Origin: Candidatus Tokpelaia sp. JSC161 | GTDB taxonomy: Bacteria; Pseudomonadota; Alphaproteobacteria; Rhizobiales; Rhizobiaceae | Reading direction: 5' to 3' | NCBI GenBank assembly: GCA_003331105.1 | Contig: QEND01000001.1 | Location: forward strand, 310,001 to 374,000 | DNA length: 64,000 nucleotides | Shown: positions 35,327-44,875 of the stretch, piece by piece | Layout: the number at the start of each line of letters is the position of its first letter | How positions within the stretch are numbered: position 1 is the stretch's first letter | Translations under genes and position numbers: made by a program | The notes under the pieces: model-generated | The model's database searches: none | What the model was told of the DNA's origin: nothing | What the model saw: only the letters and a program-made list of their open reading frames with translations

Positions 35327-37618
35327 ATGACTATAACTCATAATCTTGGGTTTCCGCGTATTGGTGTTAAGCGTGAACTTAAATTTGCACTTGAGTCTTA
35401 TTGGAAAGATGAAATATCTATTGATACTTTATCTTCGATAGGATCGTCTTTGCGTAAACGCAATTGGAAGAAACAGTCTTCTTTAGATTTTGTACCTGTA
35501 GGTGATTTTTCTTTTTATGATCATATGTTAGATATGACTTTTACTTTAGGTAATTTACCTGATCGTTTATGTCCTTGGCAAGGGAATAGGTTAGATAATT
35601 ATTTTCGTTTTGCTCGTGGTCGTAGTTCTCAAAGCGTCCAGAATGCATTTAATTGTGTTGGTGTTGTCCCAGGTGAGATGACAAAATGGTTTGATACGAA
35701 CTATCATTATATCGTTCCTGAATTTAATTTGAATACAGTTTTTGAACTTGAGATTTCGCGTTTAATAGAAGAACTCCTTGAAGTTAAAGAGTTAGGTTTG
35801 AATCCTAAGCCTGTTATTATTGGACCGATGACATATTTGGCTTTAGGAAAAAGTAAAGATTCTTTTGATAAACGTATTTTATTGTCGAAGTTACTTCCTA
35901 TTTATTTAGAGCTTTTAGAAAGATTAGCTGTAGAGGGTGTAGAATGGGTGCAAATTGATGAACCTATTTTAGTTACTGAATTAGATGCAGAATGGAAAAA
36001 CGATTTTTATATAGCTTATGATTTTTTGAAGAATTCTGGTGTTAAAGTATTACTAGCGACTTATTTTGGTCGTTTATTAGAAAATCAATATTTAGCTGCT
36101 AAATTGCCTGTAGCAGGATTGCATGTGGATGCAGTGTGTGGTTTTACTGATATTCAGTCTTTAATTGAATTATTGCCTAGTTATAAAGTTTTATCTTTAG
36201 GTGTAATCAATGGACGTAATATTTGGAAAACTGATTTAAATTTTATTTTAGATTGGCTTGAACCGTTAGCACAGCGTTTAGGAGAGCGTCTTTGGATTGC
36301 TCCTTCCTGTTCTTTGTTGCATGTTCCTGTAGATTTAAATAGTGAAGCAAACATTGATATAGAAGTAAGATCTTGTTTAGCTTTTGCTTTACAAAAAATT
36401 GAAGAAATTCGTTTATTAAGTTTAGCTCTTAAAAAAGGTAGATTGTTTGTTAAGAAGGAATTAGATGATAATAAATCTATATTAGATGCACGTAGACTTT
36501 CGAAAAGCGTGAATAATGCAGTTATAGGAAGAGCTATTGCAGGTATTGATGATACATTGGGTCGTCGTCAGAGTTCTTATAAAGTGCGTTCGATTAAGCA
36601 AGCATCTTTTTTAAAGTTACCCATGTATCCAACAACAACTATTGGTTCTTTTCCACAGACTCCTGAAATTCGTTATGCTAGAAGTCAATATAAATCACAA
36701 ATACTTGATGATGTTTCTTATAAAGAAGCTATTCGTAAGGAAATTAAGTATACTATTTCTGAACAAGAAAAATTAGGCTTAGATGTTTTAGTGCATGGTG
36801 AAGCTGAGCGTAATGATATGGTTGAGTATTTTGGCGAGATGTTAGAAGGGTATGTTTTAACTCAATTTGGTTGGGTTCAATCTTATGGTTCACGTTGTGT
36901 TAAGCCACCGATTTTGTTTGGAGATATTTTTCGTTCTAAAGTCATGACTGTAGATTGGATTACTTATGCACAGTCGCTTACAGAAAAACCGATGAAGGGT
37001 ATGTTAACTGGACCGGTAACTATGTTGAATTGGTCTTTTGTTCGTGATGATCAACCTCGTTCTGTTTCGTGTAAACAATTGGCTTTAGCTCTGAGAGAAG
37101 AGGTTTTAGCTTTAGAGAAAGCGGGTATACGTATTATTCAAATAGATGAAGCAGCTTTGCGTGAAGGTTTGCCATTACGTCAATCTGAATGGAAAGAGTA
37201 TTTAGATTGGGCAGTTGAATCTTTTCGTATTACAGCTAATGGTGTCAAAGATGAGACCCAAATTCATACACATATGTGTTATTCAGAATTTAATGATATT
37301 ATTTCTGCTATTTCTGATTTAGATGCTGATGTTATTACTATTGAAACTTCACGTTCTAATATGGAATTGTTAGATGTTTTTGAAAGTTATTCATACCCAA
37401 ATGAAATTGGGTTAGGTGTTTATGATATTCATTCTCCTAATATTCCATCGAAAGATGATATTGTCTTGTTGATAAAAAAAGCACTTCAGCGGATTCCGCA
37501 AGAACGTTTATGGATAAATCCAGATTGTGGTTTAAAAACTCGTCAATGGAAAGAAGTTATTCCTGCTTTAACTAATATGGTTTCTGCTGCTAAAGAACTA
37601 CGAATGGATACTAGATAG
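35327..37618 (+). CDS. metE: Cobalamin-independent methionine synthase
   Basis: 763 aa from the ATG at 35327 ([13 protein letters not shown], the family start, with GAGG upstream); the GTG at 35303 is rejected. It methylates homocysteine using methyltetrahydrofolate triglutamate. The duplicated barrel is visible: N-terminal [17 protein letters not shown] and C-terminal [14 protein letters not shown]. Zinc ligands lie in [11 protein letters not shown] (His, Cys), the Glu region, and [11 protein letters not shown]. It draws on homocysteine from ahcY and makes the cell independent of B12 for Met. Confidence 0.96.
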   Translation: MTITHNLGFPRIGVKRELKFALESYWKDEISIDTLSSIGSSLRKRNWKKQSSLDFVPVGDFSFYDHMLDMTFTLGNLPDRLCPWQGNRLDNYFRFARGRSSQSVQNAFNCVGVVPGEMTKWFDTNYHYIVPEFNLNTVFELEISRLIEELLEVKELGLNPKPVIIGPMTYLALGKSKDSFDKRILLSKLLPIYLELLERLAVEGVEWVQIDEPILVTELDAEWKNDFYIAYDFLKNSGVKVLLATYFGRLLENQYLAAKLPVAGLHVDAVCGFTDIQSLIELLPSYKVLSLGVINGRNIWKTDLNFILDWLEPLAQRLGERLWIAPSCSLLHVPVDLNSEANIDIEVRSCLAFALQKIEEIRLLSLALKKGRLFVKKELDDNKSILDARRLSKSVNNAVIGRAIAGIDDTLGRRQSSYKVRSIKQASFLKLPMYPTTTIGSFPQTPEIRYARSQYKSQILDDVSYKEAIRKEIKYTISEQEKLGLDVLVHGEAERNDMVEYFGEMLEGYVLTQFGWVQSYGSRCVKPPILFGDIFRSKVMTVDWITYAQSLTEKPMKGMLTGPVTMLNWSFVRDDQPRSVSCKQLALALREEVLALEKAGIRIIQIDEAALREGLPLRQSEWKEYLDWAVESFRITANGVKDETQIHTHMCYSEFNDIISAISDLDADVITIETSRSNMELLDVFESYSYPNEIGLGVYDIHSPNIPSKDDIVLLIKKALQRIPQERLWINPDCGLKTRQWKEVIPALTNMVSAAKELRMDTR

Positions 37619-38005
37619 CTTTTTTTCTTGAAAGAATTATGTTTTATATTTTCATTAACTTGTTTATGTGAAGTTTTGAATTAATTGTACTGGAGAATGA
37701 AAGTTATAAACTTTTTTATTATTCTCTGTGTTTTATCAAAGGAACTCATGATATCTATTAACTGTTGATATAGATGTTTTTTATTATCTTGTTGAGTATG
37801 CTATTGATAATATATATTATGAAGTAATTTTTTTATTTATTGTATCTAACAAAAGCTTGCAAGCTAGTTGTTTTATACAAAAAATTTGTTTTTTATTCTG
37901 GAATAGCCATGATGATGAATGATTCATAGGTAAATTTAAAAAAAATATATTTAAATGATTGGAGAATTTTGTTTTTATAAAATGTAAGGAGAATCATATA
38001 TTAAT
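37619..38005. other. 387-bp AT-rich gap between metE and acsA
   Basis: No convincing gene. A weak stem ATCTAT (37753-37758) / ATAGAT (37770-37775) followed by GTTTTTT could terminate metE transcription, and an irregular stem GAGAAT...ATTCTC spans 37693-37726. AAGGAG near 37985 is the probable acsA ribosome site, at a rather long spacing. The rest I cannot assign. Confidence 0.5.
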
Positions 38006-40015
38006 ATGACTAGAAAATTATCTATAAAACAATCGCAGTCTATAGAGTCTTTTTTAGTAGAAGATCGTGTGTTTGAACCTTGTATTACTCGATCTAAAGT
38101 TGGATCTATTAATAGTATGGTTGAGTATAAAGCACTTTGTCATGAAGCTTTGCAGAATCCAGATGAATTTTGGTCACGTTTAGCACGTGAAAATATTGTT
38201 TGGACGAAACATTTTACACATGTTTTAGATGAATCTAATGCACCATTTTATCGTTGGTTTTATGATGGAGAACTGAATGTTTCAGCTAATTGTTTAGATA
38301 AACATATAGGAACAGTTACAGAGAAAAAAATTGCAATTATTTTTGAAGCTGATGATGGTAATGTAACTGAAATTACTTATTATGATCTTTTTATACGTGT
38401 TTGTAAATTTGCTAATGCGCTTAAAGCAGAAGGGATTAAAAAGAATGATTGTGTGATTATTTATATGCCTATAGGTATTGAAAGTATAGTTGCTATGCAA
38501 GCTTGTGTACGTATTGGTGCAATACATTCTGTAGTTTTTGCTGGCTTTTCTTCTAAAGCTTTGGAAGAACGTATTATTGATACTGATGCAGTTGCAATTA
38601 TTACAGCTAATGTGCAGTTACGTGGTGGACGTGAATTACCTTTAAAATTAATTGTAGACGAAGCTATTAATAACGGTCAGTGTAAAACGATTACACTCGT
38701 CCTTGTTTATGAACGTACGAGAAAGCATTGGAAACGTGTGATAGGACGGGATAAAAGCTTTTTAGAAGTTTTAGAAGGAGTAAATAGCGCATGTGTTCCT
38801 ATTTCTGTTAATGCTGAGCATCCTTTATTTATTCTTTATACATCAGGTTCAACAGGAAAACCTAAAGGTGTACAACATGCGAGTGCGGGTTATTTATTAT
38901 GGGTAATCCTGACAATGAATTGGGTTTTTGATTTATGTCTTAATGATATTTTTTGGTGTACAGCAGATATTGGTTGGATTACTGGTCATAGTTATGTAAC
39001 TTATGGTCCATTAGCAGTAGGTGCAACACAACTTATCTTTGAAGGAATTCCAACATTTCCACATGCAGGGCGTTTTTGGGAAATGATTGAAAGACATAAA
39101 GTTAGTATTTTTTATACAGCACCAACTGCAATTCGTTCTCTTATAAAAGAGGCAGAAACTAAGGAAGAAGTCCATCCTAAAAATTGGAATTTATCGACTT
39201 TGCGAATACTTGGTACAGTTGGAGAGCCAATTAATCCAGAAGCTTGGATATGGTATTATCGTTATATTGGTAGAGAGAGCTGTCCCATTGTTGATACATT
39301 TTGGCAAACTGAAACAGGTGGACATATTATTACACCATTGCCAGGTATCACTCCATTAGTTCCAGGTTCTTGTACTTTACCATTGCCTGGTATTGATGCA
39401 CTTATAGTAGATGAATTTGGGAACGAGTTACAAAATGGTATAGGTGGAATGTTAGTCATTCGTCGTCCTTGGCCAGCTATGATTCGTACTATTTGGAAAG
39501 ATTCTGAAACTTTTAAAAAATGTTATTTTCCAGAAAAGCTAGGTAATAATTTTTATCTATTAGGGGATTCTGCAGTACGTAGTAGTGATCGAGGTTATTT
39601 TCGGATTACAGGAAGAATTGATGATGTATTAAATGTTTCAGGACATCGTTTAGGAACTATGGAAATTGAATCTGTTTTGGTTTCTAAAACTGATTTAGTT
39701 GTTGAAGCAGCTGTAGTAAGTCGTCCTGATGATATTAGAGGTGAAACTATTTGTGCTTTTGTAGTTCTTAAAGGTTCACTGCCTACTCTTGAAGAAGGAA
39801 AAGTGATTGCAGATGAATTACGTGATTGGGTTTCTAAAGGAATTAGTCCTATTGCAAAGCCTTCTATTTGTTTTTGTGAAAATTTACCTAAGACACGTTC
39901 TGGTAAGATTATGCGTCGATTATTGCGATCTCTTGCTAAGAGAGAATCTCTTATGCAAGATATTACTACTCTTGAAAATCCAATGATTTTTAATGCCTTA
40001 GTTCACTTTTTTTGA
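38006..40015 (+). CDS. acsA: Acetyl-CoA synthetase, last codons supplied by terminal repeat
   Basis: 669 aa AMP-forming enzyme making acetyl-CoA from acetate. Motifs: [23 protein letters not shown], the P-loop [50 protein letters not shown], and the acetylation site [14 protein letters not shown]. Where relatives read DTSTLADPxVVxxLIxxR it reads [18 protein letters not shown]. The palindrome arm begins at 40010, so the last Phe and the stop codon belong to the repeat. The gene was probably trimmed by a few codons when this chromosome end was replaced, but all catalytic parts are intact. Confidence 0.95.
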   Translation: MTRKLSIKQSQSIESFLVEDRVFEPCITRSKVGSINSMVEYKALCHEALQNPDEFWSRLARENIVWTKHFTHVLDESNAPFYRWFYDGELNVSANCLDKHIGTVTEKKIAIIFEADDGNVTEITYYDLFIRVCKFANALKAEGIKKNDCVIIYMPIGIESIVAMQACVRIGAIHSVVFAGFSSKALEERIIDTDAVAIITANVQLRGGRELPLKLIVDEAINNGQCKTITLVLVYERTRKHWKRVIGRDKSFLEVLEGVNSACVPISVNAEHPLFILYTSGSTGKPKGVQHASAGYLLWVILTMNWVFDLCLNDIFWCTADIGWITGHSYVTYGPLAVGATQLIFEGIPTFPHAGRFWEMIERHKVSIFYTAPTAIRSLIKEAETKEEVHPKNWNLSTLRILGTVGEPINPEAWIWYYRYIGRESCPIVDTFWQTETGGHIITPLPGITPLVPGSCTLPLPGIDALIVDEFGNELQNGIGGMLVIRRPWPAMIRTIWKDSETFKKCYFPEKLGNNFYLLGDSAVRSSDRGYFRITGRIDDVLNVSGHRLGTMEIESVLVSKTDLVVEAAVVSRPDDIRGETICAFVVLKGSLPTLEEGKVIADELRDWVSKGISPIAKPSICFCENLPKTRSGKIMRRLLRSLAKRESLMQDITTLENPMIFNALVHFF

Positions 40016-41009
40016 AAGTAATTTTAAAGGAGGATCTTCTGAAGTTTATTTTCATGAAATGCCTGGAGGTCAGATTACTAATTTAAGAGAGCAAGCTCGT
40101 TCTCTTGGATTAGAATCTCAGTGGTCAGAAGTAGTTAAAGCTTATTATGATATTAATCATTTATTTGGAGATATTATTAAGGTAACGCCTTCTTCTAAAG
40201 TGGTTGCTGATATGGCATTAATGTTAGTAAGTCAAGGCTTGACTGTTTCTGATCTTGAAAGATCAGAGACAGAGATGAGATTTCCAGAATCTGTTATTTC
40301 AATGTTTAAAGGGGATTTAGGTCAACCTATGAACGGGTGGCCTAAATTTTTACAAGAAAAGATTTTGAAAGAAGAAAAAGCTTATACTGTTGTACCCAGT
40401 TCTTTATTACCTGTAGCCGATCTTCTTTCTGAGAGAAAGCTTCTTGAAGATCAAATAGGAAGATTGGTTTCAGATTTTGAGTTTGCTTCTTATTTAATGT
40501 ATCCAAAGGTTTTTATTGATTATTCATGCTTTAATAAAGAATTTGGTCCTGTAAGTATTTTACCTACTGTAGCTTATTTTTATGGCCTTAAAGCAGGCGA
40601 AGAACTTCAATGTGAATTTGAGAGAGGTAAATCGCTTGTTATTTTATATCAAGCAAAAAGTAATCGAGACCATCAATCAATGATTGAGGTATTTTTTGAA
40701 TTAAATGGTCAACCACGACTTATTAAGGTGTTAGATCGTAATTCTAATTTTATTTTGTCTAATCGCATTCTTCATAAGAAAGCGATTAAAGAAAATCTTT
40801 CTCATTTTGCTGCACCAATGTCTGGTCTTATTTCATCTATTTTAGTTTGTATTGGTCAGTGCGTTAAAATAGGTGATGTATTATTTTCTATTGAAGCGAT
40901 GAAGATGGAAACAGTGTTATATTCTGAGAGAGAAGGAATTATAGATGATATTTTAGTTTCTTTTGGAGATTCAATAGAGATTGGAGATCTATTACTAATC
41001 TTTAGATAA
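40010..41009 (+). pseudogene. pyc: pyc 3' fragment (C-terminal third of pyruvate carboxylase)
   Basis: Identical to codons for the last roughly 330 residues of the intact pyc at 43876-47337. It joins acsA abruptly at 40010 and lacks the biotin carboxylase domain and most of the carboxyltransferase. An open frame of 316 aa from an internal ATG at 40059 (MPGGQITNLREQ) retains the biotinyl domain with the AMKMET biotin site. It could yield a free biotin-carrier polypeptide if transcribed on from acsA, but no ribosome site supports this. I treat it as a by-product of terminal duplication. Confidence 0.9.
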
Positions 41010-41050
41010 AAAAAAAGAATTGTTGTGTCTAATCTATTTTTAGTGGTTAC

Positions 41051-42364
41051 TTAATTAGGTATATAGTATTTTATATAAGCTGATGCCGTTTCAATATCTT
41101 TTTTTCTATGTCCTAGTATTTCTGCATAGTAAGCTATTTTACTTTTTGATTTTGGTTTAAAAAAGTGAGCTGCACATTCTGCATAGAAAGCACGAATGTT
41201 ATTCGTATTAATTTGTTGAAGATTATAATTGTTTTTTAATGAAGAATATGGCCATACTTTATTAAGTAGGTTTCTTCTAATATGAGGTAATATACATTTT
41301 GGATTTGGAGTTCTTAAAAGATCATTCCAAAATTCTTCATTATTCATTTTTTGCCAAATTTTGCCATTTGTACTAGATTGTATTACCATTAATGAAAAGA
41401 TAATATCTTTAGCTTTTGCTAAGACAGGGATTTTAAAGTATTTGTTAAACTGTGTATTAAGATTTTCTCGTGTTTTAGTTTGACCATTAAAGAGGACATG
41501 CCAAGATTCAAAATATTTTATATTGCTATGAGACGAGTTTTTACATTCTAGTGGGCTAAATTTACCTTGACAGAAGATTTCAAATGGACGTCTCCCTGTT
41601 AAAATTTCTAGTGCTATCCCTATTGTAACTGCTTGTTCACGTTGAATAGATGGAGCTATTTCTTGAGCTGCTTTTTGTAAACTTTTCCAAGGTATATTTT
41701 TTTTTAGTAATTCTTTTTGTGCAATTTGTAAGATTTCTTTCCATTTATGTAGAGCAATAAGATTATAGTGTTGTTGAGCAATATTTGCACGGTATTGGGT
41801 ATATCTTTCTTTTTGAAGCAGATGTGGAGCTTTAATAATAGATAACGTTATTTTATTAATTAATTTTTCTTGACGTAATGCATTTCGATAGGCAGAGATT
41901 CGTGTTAAAATTGTATTATTTTTTAAATGAGATTGCATTTTATTTAATTCTGATAGCCAGAGTTGATTTAGATTCTTTTGATAATCATTGTTAGAATGTG
42001 TCTTATCCAATGTATGCACTTTAGAAATAAAATTTTTAATATTGTTCATACATGTTGGTTTACGACCAATACAATGATTATATTTACGTATTATTTTTAT
42101 TTGATTTAAATGTATTTGTTTATCTAAGATTCGAATTGCATTTAAAGCTGGATGTCTTTCTCCATATTCCTTTCGTACAGCAATCCTATATCGAGAAGTA
42201 TAGATGGTTCGCGTACAAAGAGATTTATTAGAAAATGTTTTCCATTCGTGTTCCCAAAGATCAGAATAATTACTGATATCATTTTTTAAATTTTTTACAA
42301 AGGAAATGATAGCATATTTTATTGTACTTGGTCGACCAATTTTTTTTTGTTGTAACATAACCAT
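41051..42364 (-). CDS. telA: Protelomerase (hairpin telomere resolvase), left copy
   Basis: 437 aa; family members are about 440-640 aa and Agrobacterium TelA is about 440. Protelomerases are tyrosine-recombinase relatives that cut a replicated telomere palindrome and reseal each half as a covalently closed hairpin. Features seen: basic N-terminal helical region; ALEILTGRRPFEIFCQG (residues 251-267) with the first catalytic Arg; FNGQTKTRE (292-300) with the candidate catalytic Lys; NTNNIRAFYAECAA (386-399) with the second Arg; and AEILGHRKKDIETASAYIKYY (interrupted; 414-434) with His419 and the Tyr430 nucleophile. Function is reinforced by a long palindrome starting 78 bp upstream. Transcribed away from the telomere. 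Identification is from memory of family motifs, not a search. Confidence 0.9.
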   Translation of the reverse strand: MVMLQQKKIGRPSTIKYAIISFVKNLKNDISNYSDLWEHEWKTFSNKSLCTRTIYTSRYRIAVRKEYGERHPALNAIRILDKQIHLNQIKIIRKYNHCIGRKPTCMNNIKNFISKVHTLDKTHSNNDYQKNLNQLWLSELNKMQSHLKNNTILTRISAYRNALRQEKLINKITLSIIKAPHLLQKERYTQYRANIAQQHYNLIALHKWKEILQIAQKELLKKNIPWKSLQKAAQEIAPSIQREQAVTIGIALEILTGRRPFEIFCQGKFSPLECKNSSHSNIKYFESWHVLFNGQTKTRENLNTQFNKYFKIPVLAKAKDIIFSLMVIQSSTNGKIWQKMNNEEFWNDLLRTPNPKCILPHIRRNLLNKVWPYSSLKNNYNLQQINTNNIRAFYAECAAHFFKPKSKSKIAYYAEILGHRKKDIETASAYIKYYIPN

Positions 42365-42398
42365 TTTGCTATTTCTTAATTAGAATGAATATTTTCAT

Positions 42399-42486
42399 GT
42401 ACACTGTGATTGTTTGGTGTACTTATATTATATAAGTACACCGGTGTACTTATATAATATAAGTACACCAAACAATCACAGTGTAC
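42399..42486. other. Telomere resolution site (hairpin telomere axis)
   Basis: The axis lies between 42442 and 42443 (CC|GG). Each half (42416-42442 and 42443-42469) is a 27-mer that is itself an inverted repeat: GGTGTACTTA, a 7-nt centre, TAAGTACACC. The two 27-mers are reverse complements and also direct copies differing only at the central base (T or A). GTGTAC/GTACAC recurs at 42399, 42417 and 42436 and in mirror positions. Nested symmetry at the axis is characteristic of protelomerase targets. A TATAAT at 42453-42458 (and its mirror) inside the arm could be the telA -10 box, so TelA binding might repress its own gene. Confidence 0.85.
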
Positions 42487-44875
42487 ATGAAAATATTCAT
42501 TCTAATTAAGAAATAGCAAAATGGTTATGTTACAACAAAAAAAAATTGGTCGACCAAGTACAATAAAATATGCTATCATTTCCTTTGTAAAAAATTTAAA
42601 AAATGATATCAGTAATTATTCTGATCTTTGGGAACACGAATGGAAAACATTTTCTAATAAATCTCTTTGTACGCGAACCATCTATACTTCTCGATATAGG
42701 ATTGCTGTACGAAAGGAATATGGAGAAAGACATCCAGCTTTAAATGCAATTCGAATCTTAGATAAACAAATACATTTAAATCAAATAAAAATAATACGTA
42801 AATATAATCATTGTATTGGTCGTAAACCAACATGTATGAACAATATTAAAAATTTTATTTCTAAAGTGCATACATTGGATAAGACACATTCTAACAATGA
42901 TTATCAAAAGAATCTAAATCAACTCTGGCTATCAGAATTAAATAAAATGCAATCTCATTTAAAAAATAATACAATTTTAACACGAATCTCTGCCTATCGA
43001 AATGCATTACGTCAAGAAAAATTAATTAATAAAATAACGTTATCTATTATTAAAGCTCCACATCTGCTTCAAAAAGAAAGATATACCCAATACCGTGCAA
43101 ATATTGCTCAACAACACTATAATCTTATTGCTCTACATAAATGGAAAGAAATCTTACAAATTGCACAAAAAGAATTACTAAAAAAAAATATACCTTGGAA
43201 AAGTTTACAAAAAGCAGCTCAAGAAATAGCTCCATCTATTCAACGTGAACAAGCAGTTACAATAGGGATAGCACTAGAAATTTTAACAGGGAGACGTCCA
43301 TTTGAAATCTTCTGTCAAGGTAAATTTAGCCCACTAGAATGTAAAAACTCGTCTCATAGCAATATAAAATATTTTGAATCTTGGCATGTCCTCTTTAATG
43401 GTCAAACTAAAACACGAGAAAATCTTAATACACAGTTTAACAAATACTTTAAAATCCCTGTCTTAGCAAAAGCTAAAGATATTATCTTTTCATTAATGGT
43501 AATACAATCTAGTACAAATGGCAAAATTTGGCAAAAAATGAATAATGAAGAATTTTGGAATGATCTTTTAAGAACTCCAAATCCAAAATGTATATTACCT
43601 CATATTAGAAGAAACCTACTTAATAAAGTATGGCCATATTCTTCATTAAAAAACAATTATAATCTTCAACAAATTAATACGAATAACATTCGTGCTTTCT
43701 ATGCAGAATGTGCAGCTCACTTTTTTAAACCAAAATCAAAAAGTAAAATAGCTTACTATGCAGAAATACTAGGACATAGAAAAAAAGATATTGAAACGGC
43801 ATCAGCTTATATAAAATACTATATACCTAATTAAGTAACCACTAAAAATAGATTAGACACAACAATTCTTTTTTTTTATCTAAAGATTAGTAATAGATCT
43901 CCAATCTCTATTGAATCTCCAAAAGAAACTAAAATATCATCTATAATTCCTTCTCTCTCAGAATATAACACTGTTTCCATCTTCATCGCTTCAATAGAAA
44001 ATAATACATCACCTATTTTAACGCACTGACCAATACAAACTAAAATAGATGAAATAAGACCAGACATTGGTGCAGCAAAATGAGAAAGATTTTCTTTAAT
44101 CGCTTTCTTATGAAGAATGCGATTAGACAAAATAAAATTAGAATTACGATCTAACACCTTAATAAGTCGTGGTTGACCATTTAATTCAAAAAATACCTCA
44201 ATCATTGATTGATGGTCTCGATTACTTTTTGCTTGATATAAAATAACAAGCGATTTACCTCTCTCAAATTCACATTGAAGTTCTTCGCCTGCTTTAAGGC
44301 CATAAAAATAAGCTACAGTAGGTAAAATACTTACAGGACCAAATTCTTTATTAAAGCATGAATAATCAATAAAAACCTTTGGATACATTAAATAAGAAGC
44401 AAACTCAAAATCTGAAACCAATCTTCCTATTTGATCTTCAAGAAGCTTTCTCTCAGAAAGAAGATCGGCTACAGGTAATAAAGAACTGGGTACAACAGTA
44501 TAAGCTTTTTCTTCTTTCAAAATCTTTTCTTGTAAAAATTTAGGCCACCCGTTCATAGGTTGACCTAAATCCCCTTTAAACATTGAAATAACAGATTCTG
44601 GAAATCTCATCTCTGTCTCTGATCTTTCAAGATCAGAAACAGTCAAGCCTTGACTTACTAACATTAATGCCATATCAGCAACCACTTTAGAAGAAGGCGT
44701 TACCTTAATAATATCTCCAAATAAATGATTAATATCATAATAAGCTTTAACTACTTCTGACCACTGAGATTCTAATCCAAGAGAACGAGCTTGCTCTCTT
44801 AAATTAGTAATCTGACCTCCAGGCATTTCATGAAAATAAACTTCAGAAGATCCTCCTTTAAAATTACTTTCAAAA
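42443..44875. repeat. Right 2,433-bp terminal inverted repeat
   Basis: Mirror image of 40010-42442. On this side the outer 1,000 bp are continuous with the intact pyc gene, so this arm looks ancestral and the left arm derived. The match stops at 44875, inside pyc and not at a gene boundary, which argues for recombinational copying rather than transposition. No target-site duplication or transposase is present. Confidence 0.95.
42521..43834 (+). CDS. telA: Protelomerase (hairpin telomere resolvase), right copy
   Basis: 437 aa, identical to the left copy; see that entry for motifs (Arg258 region TGRRPFEI, Lys297 in GQTKTRE, Arg391, His419, Tyr430). The ATG is 78 bp from the palindrome axis, so gene and target site are adjacent, as in the linear phage-plasmids N15 and PhiKO2. 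The gene faces the chromosome interior and its coding strand is A-rich, opposite to the leading-strand bias. The only likely ribosome site is a weak AAGAAA. Two copies per chromosome follow automatically from its place inside the terminal repeat. Confidence 0.9.
   Translation: MVMLQQKKIGRPSTIKYAIISFVKNLKNDISNYSDLWEHEWKTFSNKSLCTRTIYTSRYRIAVRKEYGERHPALNAIRILDKQIHLNQIKIIRKYNHCIGRKPTCMNNIKNFISKVHTLDKTHSNNDYQKNLNQLWLSELNKMQSHLKNNTILTRISAYRNALRQEKLINKITLSIIKAPHLLQKERYTQYRANIAQQHYNLIALHKWKEILQIAQKELLKKNIPWKSLQKAAQEIAPSIQREQAVTIGIALEILTGRRPFEIFCQGKFSPLECKNSSHSNIKYFESWHVLFNGQTKTRENLNTQFNKYFKIPVLAKAKDIIFSLMVIQSSTNGKIWQKMNNEEFWNDLLRTPNPKCILPHIRRNLLNKVWPYSSLKNNYNLQQINTNNIRAFYAECAAHFFKPKSKSKIAYYAEILGHRKKDIETASAYIKYYIPN

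Larger units (their letters stand above)
40010..42442. repeat. Left 2,433-bp terminal inverted repeat
   Basis: Each position x pairs with 84885-x. Boundary pairs agree from 40010/44875 inward, and 40009 (t) against 44876 (g) is the first mismatch. Feature coordinates are mirrored exactly (telA 41051-42364 against 42521-43834; pyc end 41009 against 43876). Contents, outside in: pyc 3' fragment, telA, and half of the telomere palindrome. The two telA translations are identical over all 437 residues, so the copies are either homogenised or very recent. Confidence 0.95.

Noticed and set aside
40010..44875. Large transposon or IS with long inverted repeats
   Set aside because: No transposase, no target duplication, no unique centre between the arms, and the arms include part of a host gene (pyc). 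The recombinase motifs and axis palindrome fit a telomere resolvase far better.
40010..44875. Simple fold-back read or amplification artefact
   Set aside because: A fold-back would make the flanks symmetric as well, but acsA and pyc differ beyond 40010 and 44875. The axis also has designed-looking nested symmetry next to a matching enzyme gene. Misassembly at the 40010 junction is not fully excluded and is listed as a test.
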